A stretch of DNA of 40,808 bases from Zygnema cylindricum. Its lineage: Eukaryota > Streptophyta > Zygnematophyceae > Zygnematales > Zygnemataceae. The position numbers and the translations under genes were made by a program. Location: NCBI GenBank assembly GCA_037447655.1, contig JBBHKE010000527.1:1-40808 (forward strand), in the 5' to 3' direction. Of this stretch, positions 1-10,870 are shown piece by piece (positions within the stretch are counted from its first letter, which is position 1; every line of letters starts with the position of its first letter). The notes below the pieces were generated by a model that saw only the letters and a program-made list of their open reading frames with translations, did not search any database and had not been told where the DNA came from.

Positions 1-279
1 AGAGATGCTCTTGGTCTTTTTTTGGAATTGGTAGATCCTTCAGGACGCGACGCAGATGCAACCCGTTGTAGAATCCAATTTAGGGTTCTCACAAGTGACC
101 AGCAAGGACCTCAGGTTGTGAAAGCAAGTTATCAACAGAATGCCACCCCTCGTCGGTTGTGGGGAAGTTACGACTCATTTAATAAACCCTGGCCGGATAT
201 TATCGGGAGGTCGAGCTATTACTTTCCCAAGGGAGTCATGAGGGTATTTTTCGATGTATGGATCAATGATGCAGCTTGA
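1..279 (+). CDS. 3' terminal exon of a MATH/TRAF-like domain gene (partial)
   Basis: The frame is open from the first base of the window, with no ATG needed upstream, and ends at TGA 277-279, so this is the tail of a gene that starts outside the window. About 92 residues are visible. The pattern fits the second half of a MATH (TRAF-like) domain: a strand ending in LGLFLELVDPSG, a strand with RCRIQFRVLTS, then RLWGSYDSF followed by a hydrophobic strand MRVFFDVWI at the very C-terminus. MATH domains usually carry a similar WG..F motif before a closing strand, and they act as substrate adaptors, often with BTB domains and cullin-3 ligases. No BTB part is visible, so the wider role is unknown. 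The assignment rests on motif shape only. It converges tail to tail with the DHDPS gene. Confidence 0.4.
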   Translation, partial: RDALGLFLELVDPSGRDADATRCRIQFRVLTSDQQGPQVVKASYQQNATPRRLWGSYDSFNKPWPDIIGRSSYYFPKGVMRVFFDVWINDAA

Positions 280-529
280 GTGTGAGAGTCAGCTCCGGCT
301 GGGGGACAACATTACACCATTGATTTTGGAATTCTCTATATTCATTTAGTGGGTCCTGCGTTGTATTGCGTATTTTTTTGCATATTGTATTACAAATGTC
401 CTCTTACATAGTATAGGGCAGGAAAAGGAGTCGGCCATTGCGTGCCATTTCCACGAAATCTGTTTCAATTATTGTAGTAAACTCATACAGATAACCACCA
501 ATTCTTTACACACGTCAATTTCAAGCACC

Positions 530-535
530 AATAAA
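530..535 (+). terminator. Candidate polyadenylation signal of the MATH-like gene
   Basis: AATAAA lies about 250 bases after the stop codon at 279, within AT-rich sequence. This is a normal position for a near-upstream poly(A) element. No cleavage site can be seen directly. Confidence 0.35.
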
Positions 536-561
536 GGCCACTTGATATTTTATTTTTGGTT

Positions 562-1558
562 TTGCGGTAGTTTTCACCGTGTCCTTAGTTTGTCAATTTT
601 AGTTGTCATTTTCTGTTTGCGATTTTTGTTTTTTGTCTTACCGTTTTACCTTTTGACTTCCTCTGTACTCTGAACTTAAGGACCTTTGCACACAGGTTGA
701 CAGAACGAGCAAACTAGATTTGTGCCATAGCTCCCGAATGACAAGTGCTTCTGGAGTAATGGACCTGGCTTTACTATGGCTACAGAACCACGTAAACAAG
801 CACCAACCGTGCATTTGCCGCCATCTACTTTTCCAGTTATCAACTATTGTTTGAAAAACAATTTCCATATGTCCAAGTAATCCAGCAATACATCTCAAGT
901 CTGCAAAATTTAGCAAACGCGAGGACTGTTTTTATGACGTCTAATCACCATTTGTTCAGTCGCTTATACTTTGTCTAGTGTAAATTCCTTCAAGTTCTTA
1001 GTGTAAAGAAAACTGCGGAGTCGCACACCAAATTTGCAAATCCAAAATATCAAATTAGACAAACATAATCCCACTGGGTCATTCCAAACACGACATTAAA
1101 TACGCTCCCATTATAGGTAATTGACATCATCAAACTAAAAGCATCGCAAAGATTATACTTGTAACTCAAACAGTTGCTGGCGGGAGTACACATCACCAGG
1201 AAAAAAAGCCTTTGCCCTGGTCTGATGATGGAAGAACCTTCCTTCCAAAGTCGCTCTTTTCACAAAAGGAAGGGCAAATATAAGTCTTCCCTTTCACCAA
1301 AGAGGCAAAAATAGCAGAAGTTGCACAATTTCAAACAATCCTTTTACCTGCAATTCTGTCCTCCATTTGTGAGTGCAAGAATGCACTTTCATCATGGAAT
1401 TCAACAAAACACCATTTTTTCTCTCACTGACTACTTTGAAGAAATGTAAAAGACAATTGGATTAAACATACGATTAGAAAAATGCACATCTCCCTTACAC
1501 TTGAATATATTAAAAAAAAAAGAGGGTGGACGCAGAAAAGAATCTGCCTTTACACCAG
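562..1558. other. Convergent intergenic space
   Basis: No coding region is convincing here. The 1000 bases lie between two converging genes and should contain the 3' UTR of the minus-strand DHDPS gene. The short ORFs inside have no recognisable domain. I see no RNA gene or mobile-element end. Confidence 0.5.
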
Positions 1559-4500
1559 TCAATATCTAGCAATTAAAGAAAAATCGTCGTCTTCAAGCAA
1601 ATTCACGGCTACGGATCCTGTAAAGTGCTCAAGCCCTATATCTTCCACTATCTGTAAAAACTCCTTTCGCTTATTCATGGAAAGTGGCACATATGGCAGT
1701 CTGAAAACTGGCCTAACAAGGCCAAGCATGGCCAAAGCAGTATTTAAACCAATAGGATTGGGTTCGACAAATAGCCACTCAATCAAAGGCATCAGTTTCG
1801 CATTAAGCTCCTTATTTCGACCTTCGAACATGAGCTCCCTCGATAATCCTACAATCACCTCAAAAACAACATGAAAACGCTTTCAGTGATTAAGCTCTCG
1901 CTGTTCGGAATAGCGGGCCGGAGCGGTAAGTAAAACGGAACGGAAAGGACTATACATAAAAACATTAACCGGTAACACTATCTCCCTCTCTCTCTCTCCC
2001 TCTCGCAACATACGAGGGATAAGATTACTCTTAACAGATATAACTCCTCCCGCCCCATCCTTCCCTCTCTTCTCCCTCTCTCTCCCCCTGTTCCCTCTCA
2101 GGGATAAGTTTACTCATGACAAATATGACTCCTCTCGCCCCATCCTTCCCTCTCTCTCACTCTCTCCCTCTCTCTCTCCTCCCTCTTGCAACATACCAGG
2201 GATAAGGTTACTCATAACCGATATGACTCCTCTCGCCCCATGATCCCATCGCCCATCGTGACATTGGTCATCGTTTCCTGACCAAATGGTAAAACCCTGT
2301 TGGGAGTATCCCCCAATTCTTTCATTTCCGACACACTCTTTCACTCCGGCAAAATTAGGATCCAAAGAGAGCGACTCTATCACCCGAGGTTGAATATCTT
2401 GGCCCGTTCTCCCAGGAACGTTATAGATAATGGTTGGTCCAAGACTCATCACTGCCCTGCGAAACACCGTTTCACATATTGAAGATACTTAATAAAGGCT
2501 GTTAACAACACTTTCAATAAAGGCTAACATTTTAATAAAGGCTTAAGAGGCAAAAGAATCAACCGGTTCTTTTACCTGTAAATGTTAAAGATACTTTGAT
2601 AACAACAGCCAAAGATAATTCAATGAAGGCTTATGACTAAAAAGAATCGGCGTCTTCTTTACCTGTAACATTAAATATGATTCAATAACAGCTTACGACT
2701 AAAAAGAATCAACCTCTTCTTCACCTGTGTTAAAAATACTACAATAAGGCTAAAGACTAAAAAGAACAATAATGGTTGGTCCAAGACTCAACACTGATCT
2801 GTGAAACATGTTAAACTTACTCCATTGAAGGTTACAACCAAAAAAATCCAGATTCTTATTTACCAGAAATGTTAAAGATACTACAATAAAAGCTTACGGC
2901 TAAAAAGAAAAATAATAACTCCTTACTGACATGTGAAACACAGTTTCACATGTTAAAGATACTTCAGCGAAGGCTTCCAACTAAAATGAATCAATCTCTT
3001 TTTTTGCCTCTTTTTCACCTGTAATGTTAAAAATAAATCGACAACAGCTTAGGATTTAAAAGAATCTAGCTCTTCTTTACCTGTAAATTTTAAACATACT
3101 TTAATAAAGGCTTACGATTATAAAGAATCGACCTGAAGAGACGTTTGATAACAGCTTAAGACTAAAAGAACAATAATGGTTGGTCCGATGCTCATCACTG
3201 ATCTGTAAAACACAGTTTCAAGTGTTTAATATACTTTAATAACGGCTTAAGACTAAAAAGAATCAACGGCCTTTTAACCTGTAAATATTAAAGATACTTC
3301 AAGAGCAGGTTTACCTGAAAATGTTAAAGATAATTTGATAAAGGTTTAAGACTAAAATGAATAATAATAGTTGGTCCAAGACTCATCATTGACCTGTGAA
3401 ACACAACTTAACATGTCAAGTTTACTTCAATGAACTTCAATGAAAGCTTAAGACTAAATCGAATAGACCTTTTTTTACCTGTAATGTTAAATATACTTCT
3501 TTAAGAATCAACCACTTCTTTACCTGTAAATGCTAAGGATATGTCAATAAAGGTTTACAATTAAAAAGAGTCAACCTCTTCTTACCAGTAAGTATTAAAA
3601 AAACTTCAATAAAAGCTCAAGACTAAAGATAATAATAAAAGTTCGCCCAAGACTCACCATTGAACTGTGAAACCTCGTTTCGCATGCTAAAAATACTTCC
3701 ATAAAGGGTTACGACTAAAAAGAACCAACCTCTTTTAAACCTGTAAATGTTATGCACTCTATTTTAAGTGATATGTGCCTTATCCTGAATGCTGATGACT
3801 TTAACTTTATTTTCAAACAGTCGATTTGTTTACAAAAGAAAGGCAAAACCGACCAACAGGCCTTTATCTCTCAACTCAGAAAGCAAGCCAAACGGTTGAA
3901 AATAAAGTTAAGACGTTTTAGAGCCCTAGAAATGTTACAACTGATAGCGATGGGCAATATATCATCAAACTTTATAAGGAAATATTTCATTAAACTGAAT
4001 TAGGTGAAAGTTTTGTAAGGCAAAACATTTTTTTTTTCGGTTTCGTTAACAGGTTGACCAGCGTACATTACCAGTCATAGAACCTGAAATCCTTAACTTC
4101 AATTCAGAAGCAAAAATCAAAAGGCATATGTATTAAAACCTATTCCACTCACATTAATCCAAAACCTTTGAGATCCTAAACCACATGAAATAAAGATTGC
4201 CATTATGCACTTTGTCCATATAGCTTCATTATACAGATCTTTTATTTATTGATGTATATAGATATATAGTGTGACCAACTATCTCATAATTTAACAAATT
4301 ATGCTCTTTTACTTAAAAACTTGACAACATCCCTGCGACATGCTATTCCATGATACATAGGAATATATTTTAAAACAACAATTACATGGAGTACAAGACA
4401 ATATTGTTTTTAAAATACAACTGAACTGCCACGAAGAAAATGGAGCATGTTTTTCCAACGGACCAATATAAACAAGTCCTATTGCCAATTAAAGGCAGAG

Positions 4501-6605
4501 TGTTAGCTTTGAGATACTTAAATCACTGCCCTTTTAACAGTTACGAGATTTGAAACAACAAAAAGAAATACAAAGTAAGGAAATTAGTTTTTTAATTTAC
4601 TCCCAACCATATGAAAAACCTAAAAAGGACCATGAAGGAACGAAACCTCTCGAGCTGAGCATGCCTCAACAAAGAGATCATTTAAACACAATTCATGATA
4701 GCACATTTCCATGAGAAAGAGAGTTGAAGGAGAACTACACTCCACATTCTCACTCCAGTTTTTTCTCTCCTTATGACATCCAGCAGCGCGGAAGCAACTT
4801 GATCATTGAAAAACTCCAATGATGAAGGAGAAACACATTTCAAATACACTTCAGATTCCAATCCAAAATTCAACTCTCCTCCTATAATCACATCCAAAAG
4901 CATGTATCATTATTGAGCAGAGAATCAATCTTACTTGAAATGTGTGACCAAACCGTCAGCAGATGTTTTTCCATAGTAGGGATTAATCTGTAACGCTCCA
5001 TGCATGCCAACTGCAAATCCCTGTTCCGTTGCCCGAATCGCTTCACGTGTACAGTTACTGCCAGTATTGCCAATAACTTTTATTTTATTTCCAAAACAGT
5101 TTACTGTATGTGCAATTAACATAATATGCTCATCCCAGCTCATCAGATGACCCTCTCCTGTTGTTCCTCCAACAATCAAACCTTCCACACCACTTTTTAT
5201 CTGATTGTCTACAAGAGAGTCATACGCCTCCAAATCAAATCGTCCATCGGGAAGGTAAGGAGTTTTGATAGCAGTTACCAGTCGAAGCTTCTGAAGCTCC
5301 TCAACAGGAGAACTGCTGCATAAAAATAAAACAGAAGGAAAAAAACCGCCGAACTTAACTTTGAATTCTGGTAGCATAAGCAGAGACATAGATACATAAA
5401 TTCAAAAACATAAACTAAAAACATATGTGACGCTCCTCAGTTTTGAATAAAACAGAATCTCAACATTTGCAAATGCCAAATTGTCTCAACATTATTTTTT
5501 AATCAACCGAGAGGCATTTGCTCAAAAAAAGAAGCAAAAACGAGAAACAAGAAGGTTTAGAAGAGATGAAATGATTGAAAAATATGACAAAATGGGACTT
5601 ATTAATAAAAGGGAAGCTAATTCGGCAAATCAAAGCGTCAAAATTTGACTCCTCAATGTTAGCAATGGAAAATTTAGAGAATGAAAAACTCGAAGGAAGA
5701 AACCAATTTGCAATACGATGTTTATTGCCTACCAAGTATAACAACACACTCAAAAGAAAAAATATAAAAAGGAAACTAAAAACTAAAGCCAAATAGCCAT
5801 TCACAAAAAAAAAACCCTAAATATACAATTTATACATATTTCTTTGACGACTTTCAGCTTATCGCCAAGCATAACAACACAAAGACCTACCAAGAAAAAA
5901 GCTAGGAAATGAGGGAGAAGTAATTGCTAAATGATCAAAAATGGTCAGAAAAGTCAAATGATACGTTAATTAATAATAAAACAATGTGCTTGTAAAATAA
6001 ACGAATCATACGCCGGTAATAGAAAAAAGTCAAATACCAAAATAATCATCACAACACAGAAATAGAATGAGAAATGACTACCTGGTTACTACTGTAAATA
6101 ACAGAACTGTCGTCACGAAAAATACTGAAAAAGCTGAATTAATCAAAAGAAAATAAATGCCTATAAGCGCAAAAACATTATAATTATCATTGTCTGCTTA
6201 CTGCTGTGAATTTCAAAACTGGAAAAGTGGCAAAAAACGCAAGAAAGTAATAATGATTGATTACGTGATTACTGCTATAAATATCAGTAGAAATGATTAC
6301 CTGGCTACTGCGGTTCTACTGCTGCTCATTGGAAGAGGAGAAGCTTGCATCACAGCAGCCCTGGCTGCCATTTTTCCACTTTTCTTTCCATTAACAACCT
6401 TTGATTTTTCTTTCAGCAACTGCCTTTGACAAACAAAAAACTCAGAACAATCTCTCCCTGTGAAACTCGCATTTTTTGCAGTATTTATGCTACAAGCTTC
6501 TGTTGCAAAAATCCTTCTTGAAACAGGCGATTCTTGTGGATTAGAGAGGACAGGATTCCATCCTGTAACAGGTGGAGATGTTAGGGGAATAGCTGCCATT
6601 GACAT
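1559..6605 (-). CDS. dapA/DHDPS: 4-hydroxy-tetrahydrodipicolinate synthase, chloroplastic (four exons)
   Basis: First committed enzyme of lysine synthesis; it condenses pyruvate with aspartate semialdehyde in the plastid. Exons on the minus strand are 6605-6301, 5315-4935, 2456-2197 and 1848-1559. All introns are GT-AG, the phases join cleanly, and the product is 411 residues. Residues 1 to about 105 are a Ser/Arg/Ala-rich, transit-peptide-like extension. The catalytic core starts at [10 protein letters not shown] (112). Active-site features are present: TTGEG at 153-157, NPYY at 213-216, Tyr240 and Arg245 in YNVPGRTG, and the Schiff-base Lys268 in GVKE. Trp162 in MSWDEH corresponds to a Trp implicated in lysine feedback in plant enzymes. 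The C-terminus ends ..[10 protein letters not shown], as in land plants. The length exceeds the roughly 365 residues of Arabidopsis because of the long leader. Met3 (6599) is an alternative start. The gene appears intact; splicing is inferred. Confidence 0.93.
1981..2186 (-). repeat. CT-rich tract with two copies of the exon 3 donor end (DHDPS intron 3)
   Basis: Runs of CTCTCT/CCCTC separate two diverged copies of the last 45-50 bases of exon 3 and its splice donor. Copy a (about 2006-2058) keeps GTATGT and the reading [11 protein letters not shown] on the minus strand, close to the real [11 protein letters not shown]. Copy b (about 2099-2142) has lost the donor. The real exon end lies at 2197-2241. 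The arrangement looks like local tandem duplication of the exon-intron border within the polypyrimidine repeat. Confidence 0.75.
2480..3760 (-). repeat. Degenerate tandem repeat in DHDPS intron 2
   Basis: A 60-110 base theme recurs more than a dozen times: on the plus strand, acctgtaaatgttaaagat followed by acttcaataaaggctt and gactaaaaagaatcaacc. Within it, about five units contain copies of the exon 3 acceptor border (ggttggtccaagactcatca followed by ctg.cctgtgaaacac.gtt) near 2774, 2910, 3179, 3371 and 3641. The real border is at 2430-2470. Spacing is irregular, so the array is old or has been rearranged. Confidence 0.8.
3761..4934 (-). other. Remainder of DHDPS intron 2
   Basis: Non-repetitive AT-rich intron sequence between the repeat array and the donor at 4934-4933. 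Short ORFs occur on both strands (for example 3752-4003 plus), but none has recognisable motifs or an obvious splice context. Confidence 0.5.
5316..6300 (-). other. DHDPS intron 1
   Basis: Intron of 985 bases with donor GTAATC at 6300 and acceptor TGCAG at 5316. It is AT-rich. I see no nested gene or element end. Confidence 0.75.
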
Positions 6606-6992
6606 AGAAACCCTAAAAAATATCAAAACCCTAAAAGGACAAAAAATCACTATTTTCTGAAAAATTAGTGTTAAATCAAAAGATAAGAGGAACCAGGAAT
6701 ACAAAATATGAAGAGAAGAAAAGAGGTAAGAATGCAAAGAGATACAGGGAGAGAAAGAATAAGGTGACAAACCTTTCAAGAAAAATTGCTAGAGTTTTAT
6801 AAACATCGAAAACACAATCTTGGATGCCAGAATTTAAACCCCCATCGGCACACATGTAGCACGAAAAAAGTGCCGAATTAGACCGATTTATGTAAAATTC
6901 TCGTACGTTTTTTAATTCGTTTTTCCCCAACGTTTTCCAAGATGTTTCCGTGTACCATAGGAATTATCTGTACAGTACAGTAATGTCACACA
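6606..6992 (-). promoter_or_regulatory. DHDPS upstream region with candidate TATA box
   Basis: On the minus strand TATAAAA reads from 6801 to 6795, about 190 bases before the ATG at 6605. That would leave a 5' leader of roughly 160 bases. The region ends upstream at a transposon insertion (6993). A core promoter is inferred only from the TATA-like motif and position. Confidence 0.35.
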
Positions 6993-7780
6993 GGGTACTT
7001 TCGCATGTAACCGAAGCTTACTCTTGTTACTTTGTTTTTTAGCGAAGGTTCTCCGTACATCTTTCATAGCGGATGTAAACGCAAATAACTTGTCACTTAA
7101 AAAAGTGACTTACGTAGACGTGTACAAACATTGTGACAGATGAAGTGGTACACAAAATGAGTCGAAACTTCCACTCGGCTTCAATTTGAGGCGTTTCTCC
7201 GCACGCTGTACATTTTTTGTGACATCGTAATGTCCGCACGTCACATTGTCGACGTGTCGAAACCCTGAAATACCTTCGCACAGAAATGCGATTTCGTTTT
7301 TCGTTTTCCCACTTGCCGACAGGTGGCCAATGTTTTTCATACGCCGTATGTGTGAAGACAGGTGATATTGAGAGAGACGGCCCCTGTACGGAAATCAGCG
7401 CACGGAAAACAGTACGCACAGGCTGGAAACGTGCAGTGTGTTTTTTTTTGTGGTACTCCGCGCGCAAAAATTGTAAAAAACTTCAGACACGTGCGACAGC
7501 GTCACTTTATTGGACTTTATTTCAAATCACCTCGCAAGGTGATTTTATGTAAAATTTGCGCATGTGTTGAAAGGACTCAAAAGTGGGTCGAAATGCGCTA
7601 AACGACAAATTGTATCGCGCTAGACAACAAACTACTGTACTAATAAAGTTTAAAGGTAACGCAACTTGTACAGTAGTCATTTCTATTTTTTGGTACGGCT
7701 GCGGATTTTCTCGTTTTTTTCTAAGTTATGGAAGAAAACGACAGAAAATAACTGTAACTTTAGCACATGCGAAAGTACCC
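6993..7780. mobile_element. Element X copy 1, non-autonomous TIR DNA transposon
   Basis: The ends are perfect 16-base inverted repeats: GGGTACTTTCGCATGT at 6993-7008 and its complement at 7765-7780. They are flanked by ACA on both sides (6990-6992 and 7781-7783). A 5-base CACAG duplication is also possible if the ends are read as GGTACC. The length is 788 bases with no transposase. A stem-loop with arms AAATCACCT/AGGTGATTT lies at 7524-7545. The whole element aligns with 11789-12743. A GGG start with a 3-base target duplication recalls PIF/Harbinger, but that class call is inference. It sits about 390 bases upstream of the DHDPS ATG. Confidence 0.7.
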
Positions 7781-8578
7781 ACAGAATGATACAACTGACG
7801 ATCCCCAGTACCGTAGAGTTGGTAACTTAGTAAATCTTTAGCGTTATCACCTCACTCGAGTTACTGGCACTAAGGGTGGGTCTCTGTGTGCTTAAGTAAG
7901 GGTTTTTTTCTGTCGTTTTCCTGTAAAACTTAGAGCCGTACCGCGTAAGTTTCAACCGTACAATAAAGTAGAGAAAAAGAGAAGTGCATTTTGCGTCATC
8001 ATCATATTTAAGATGTACTACATGTTGTCGTCTTGTGTTTTTCGACCCTCTTCGACGACAAAAAACGTCATCTTCAACCTTATGTTTAAAACACATGCGC
8101 GATGTGTTTTAAAATTAGGGATTTTCTATAAACAAATAAGAACATATGTTCGCGCGTGACGTATTGTTTGAAAATTCTCAAACGACTTCAAGGGACGTGG
8201 AAGTGTACACGATTCGCTATGTTTTGTCCGTTTTTGTTTAATACGACAAAGAGAAATACACCATTTGTTTTGTTTTGTCCGTTTCTATCCGCTACGATTT
8301 TTTTTTTTGCAGGGGTCTCAAGGTTCCGATGCCATTTCACGTCGAGCCAACAATAGATGAAAAGGAAAAAACGAACAACCGTCAAACGACGGTGGAGGCG
8401 TTGGAGGTTACATAATGCGAAAAATCCGCGTCACAAGCGATTCTGAAAAATAGCGTCGTCATCACAGTTGGACAGCGACGTCAATGACATTGTCGGCGTA
8501 TCTGTCGTCACCTAAGTGGCGATTTTGTTACACACATAGGACACCCGAAATCCGGATCCGCCAGATCTGCGCTAAGAA

Positions 8579-8650
8579 ACAATAAAAAATCTCTAAGTTT
8601 TAAGTACATAGAGACAATAAAAAATCTATAAGTTTGAAGTACATAGAGAC
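8579..8650. repeat. Direct repeat, two 35-base units
   Basis: acaataaaaaatctctaagt followed by tttaagtacatagag (8579-8613) is repeated with three changes at 8614-8648. Confidence 0.8.
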
Positions 8651-8817
8651 GCACCCTAAATTACAGTAGTTTATACAACGTGGATCATTACATGTCAGAA
8701 AAGATTTTATAATATGTTTCAATAATGCATTCAACACACGTGCGGATAATGTTTGTGATATGGTAGGGCGCCGGCATTACGTCAGATTTCAATGTCAGTA
8801 GTCGCGAAAGAAAATAT

Positions 8818-8846
8818 AACATTATCGTAACCGTTACGATAATGTT
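8818..8846. repeat. 29-base near-perfect palindrome
   Basis: The arms AACATTATCGTAAC (8818-8831) and GTTACGATAATGTT (8833-8846) match perfectly around one central base. Confidence 0.85.
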
Positions 8847-9462
8847 AAATTTTTTGAAACAGCTACATAACTTAATTTATTGCGACACGTCGTAACATTT
8901 TTGCTGACGATAATAAGGGTGAACCTCTATCAAGAGTTCCCAGTAATCGTACGACCACATTTACTGGTAGTAATATTTATATCACTTCTCCATCAGGTCA
9001 TGCCAACGAGGCAAAAATGATTACGTGTTGGATTGCGATTGGAACCACGTAGGATCCTGTTCAGCAGGCCATGAATAATGAAAGATTCGAAAATCACAAA
9101 ATCTGGACGGCGTATGTACGGATGAACGCAAATTAAAAAATCTATCAGCGCTACGCGAATGTACAATTTGTACGTTCTTGTCATTTCATTGCACCAACCG
9201 TTTGGAAATCCTTTTCAAAATGAATATTTGTACTTTATCGTTAGCCGTTTGTTTTTATACGCGAAGTCCTTTCCACGAAGGAAAAGTGTCGTCCGAAAGA
9301 TATCCTTCGACAAAGATTTTGTCGTCGCTTTGAAGTCCGCCCTGTATGAAAGCCCGTGGCCTTTGGCATTAGTGAGGTCGTCATCGTTCGTCCGCCGTGG
9401 ATGAGACGCGTTTGTTTCTACGTGGACCAATAGACACAGCCAGTATCTGGCAAGTCTCCTAA

Positions 9463-10646
9463 CAATGATTTCATGTGTAGAGGGAGGGCTCGAAGCCATG
9501 AAAGGTGAAGATGTGAGGATTATAGAACAAAAGATCCTGATGTTGTGGTAAATGGGAAATTTGCTAATGGAGGAGAAGGAAAGTGGAGTACTTTACTTCT
9601 TCAAGAGCAAAGGAGTTCAAAAATAACTCAAAACTTTTCAAATCCTAAATTGTTACCTTTGATTGATTTCAATTTTGCTGTTGCAAATTTTTAGGTTAAA
9701 TCTTACCTTTGGGAGCTTTCAATTTTGCTGTTGCAAAATTTATGGGGAAATTTTTTACCTTCTGTTTCAATGTTGGGAAATTGAAAATTTGAATTTGTAC
9801 TAACTTACTGTCAATGTCTTTTTAATTTCTCAGATCTTGATATTTTCAAATGATTTGTTAAGGAGAAAATGTCTTGGATTTGAGCAATCTGAGGACTTCA
9901 AATGTGCAGCAAAATTTCTTTGGGAAATTATATTCTTTCTATCCTTTTGCTTGATTTTATTTTGTGATAATGACAAATTCTGCATGGAAACATGAAATGG
10001 AGAATGCTTTGAATGTGTTGAAGAAGCGTATTGTGAAATTGGTAAAAAGATTTAATAATCATGCTGCCGCTGTAGATGAAACCATTTCCGAATTGAAAAG
10101 TGATTTGAAAGTAGTTGAAGAAAATGGAAATGTTTCAAATGAGAAATTCGATGAGCTTATTAACTTAATTCAGACCAAGAATGATATGTATGACCAAAAG
10201 GGTGAGACTAGTAAAAGAAATGCCAGTTTTAAGGAGGATGATCATGATAGACCTAAGAATATAAGGGATCTGAAATTGTCTATTAGTGAGGCACCATCGT
10301 TTGATGGTAAGAGGATCGATGAGTTAGATGCTTGGATTTTTCATATGGAGTATTATTTGGAGTCTAGAAATTGCAATCGTGATGATTACACTTCTTTTGC
10401 TGTTAGCTGTCTGAAAAGCGATGCTCAGATTTGGTATTATACTCAGAGAAGGTCTAAATTGATTCTTGATAATGTTGATTGGGAAACTTTTAAAACCGAG
10501 ATCAAATCGTGTTTCTTGTTGTCACTTTTAAATCCAGAATGGAAGAAAAGTGGTTGAACTGTAAGCAGACTGGATCTGTGAAGGATTATATTGTGGAATT
10601 TGACTTATCTAGCATTCATGTCATAGGTTTGACTGATGAAATGGCT
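9463..10646 (+). pseudogene. gag: Gypsy retrotransposon fragment: 5' leader and gag, cut by gap
   Basis: The gag reading frame runs from ATG 9970 (MTNSAWKHEMEN...), or an upstream near-cognate codon, to about 10545. It carries a coiled-coil-like N-terminus (ELKSDLKVVEENG) and then a Retrotrans_gag core with AWIFHMEYYLE near residue 122 and DAQIWYYTQRR near residue 151. A frameshift near 10540 moves the continuing homology (WLNCKQTGSVKDYI, IGLTDEMA) to another frame. The sequence then enters a run of N and does not resume after it. The leader 9463-9960 matches 13585-14115 of the longer copy. The element is not functional. Confidence 0.8.
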
Positions 10647-10656
10647 NNNNNNNNNN
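10647..10656. other. Assembly gap (10 N)
   Basis: Ten undetermined bases interrupt the gag fragment. The sequence on the right side is unrelated to the retrotransposon, so this is a scaffold join of unknown true length. Confidence 0.98.
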
Positions 10657-10870
10657 TAAGGCATGTACATTTGTTTTTATTTAAAGTGTATATGGCGTCA
10701 AACATGTAAAAAGCATGTAAAATGAATATAAAAGCTATATCAGGCATGTAAAAACCTTTTTAAGGCATGTAAAGGCATTTTAAATACAAGTCAAATGGCC
10801 TGTCTTTCATGCTGCTTCACGTTGCATAGAAAAGCGGTTTAAAGCATGTAAATGGTTTTTCCAAAAATGT
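10657..10870. repeat. Cluster of GGCATGTAAA-like motifs
   Basis: Variants of (gg/aa)(c/g)catgtaaa occur about seven times within 200 bases, for example near 10659, 10702, 10713, 10742, 10765 and 10840. Spacing is irregular. They may be subterminal repeats of an element whose left end is lost in the gap. Confidence 0.55.

Larger units (their letters stand above)
7781..9462. other. Repeat-derived region without genes
   Basis: About 7880-8010 resembles 26350-26470 (shared aagtaagggt.tttt...tgtcgttttc and tgcgtcatc stretches), so it is dispersed repeat sequence. A tandem pair of 35-base units and a 29-base palindrome are listed separately. No ORF in the region has recognisable domains. Confidence 0.5.

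Noticed and set aside
638-916. 92-codon minus-strand ORF beyond the DHDPS stop
   Set aside because: No domain or splice context; more likely 3' UTR or spacer.
3752-4003. 83-codon ORF in DHDPS intron 2
   Set aside because: No domain, AT-driven composition, and its start overlaps the intronic repeat array.
4682-4903. 73-codon minus-strand ORF as an extra DHDPS exon
   Set aside because: Exons 2 and 3 join in phase and match plant DHDPS without it.
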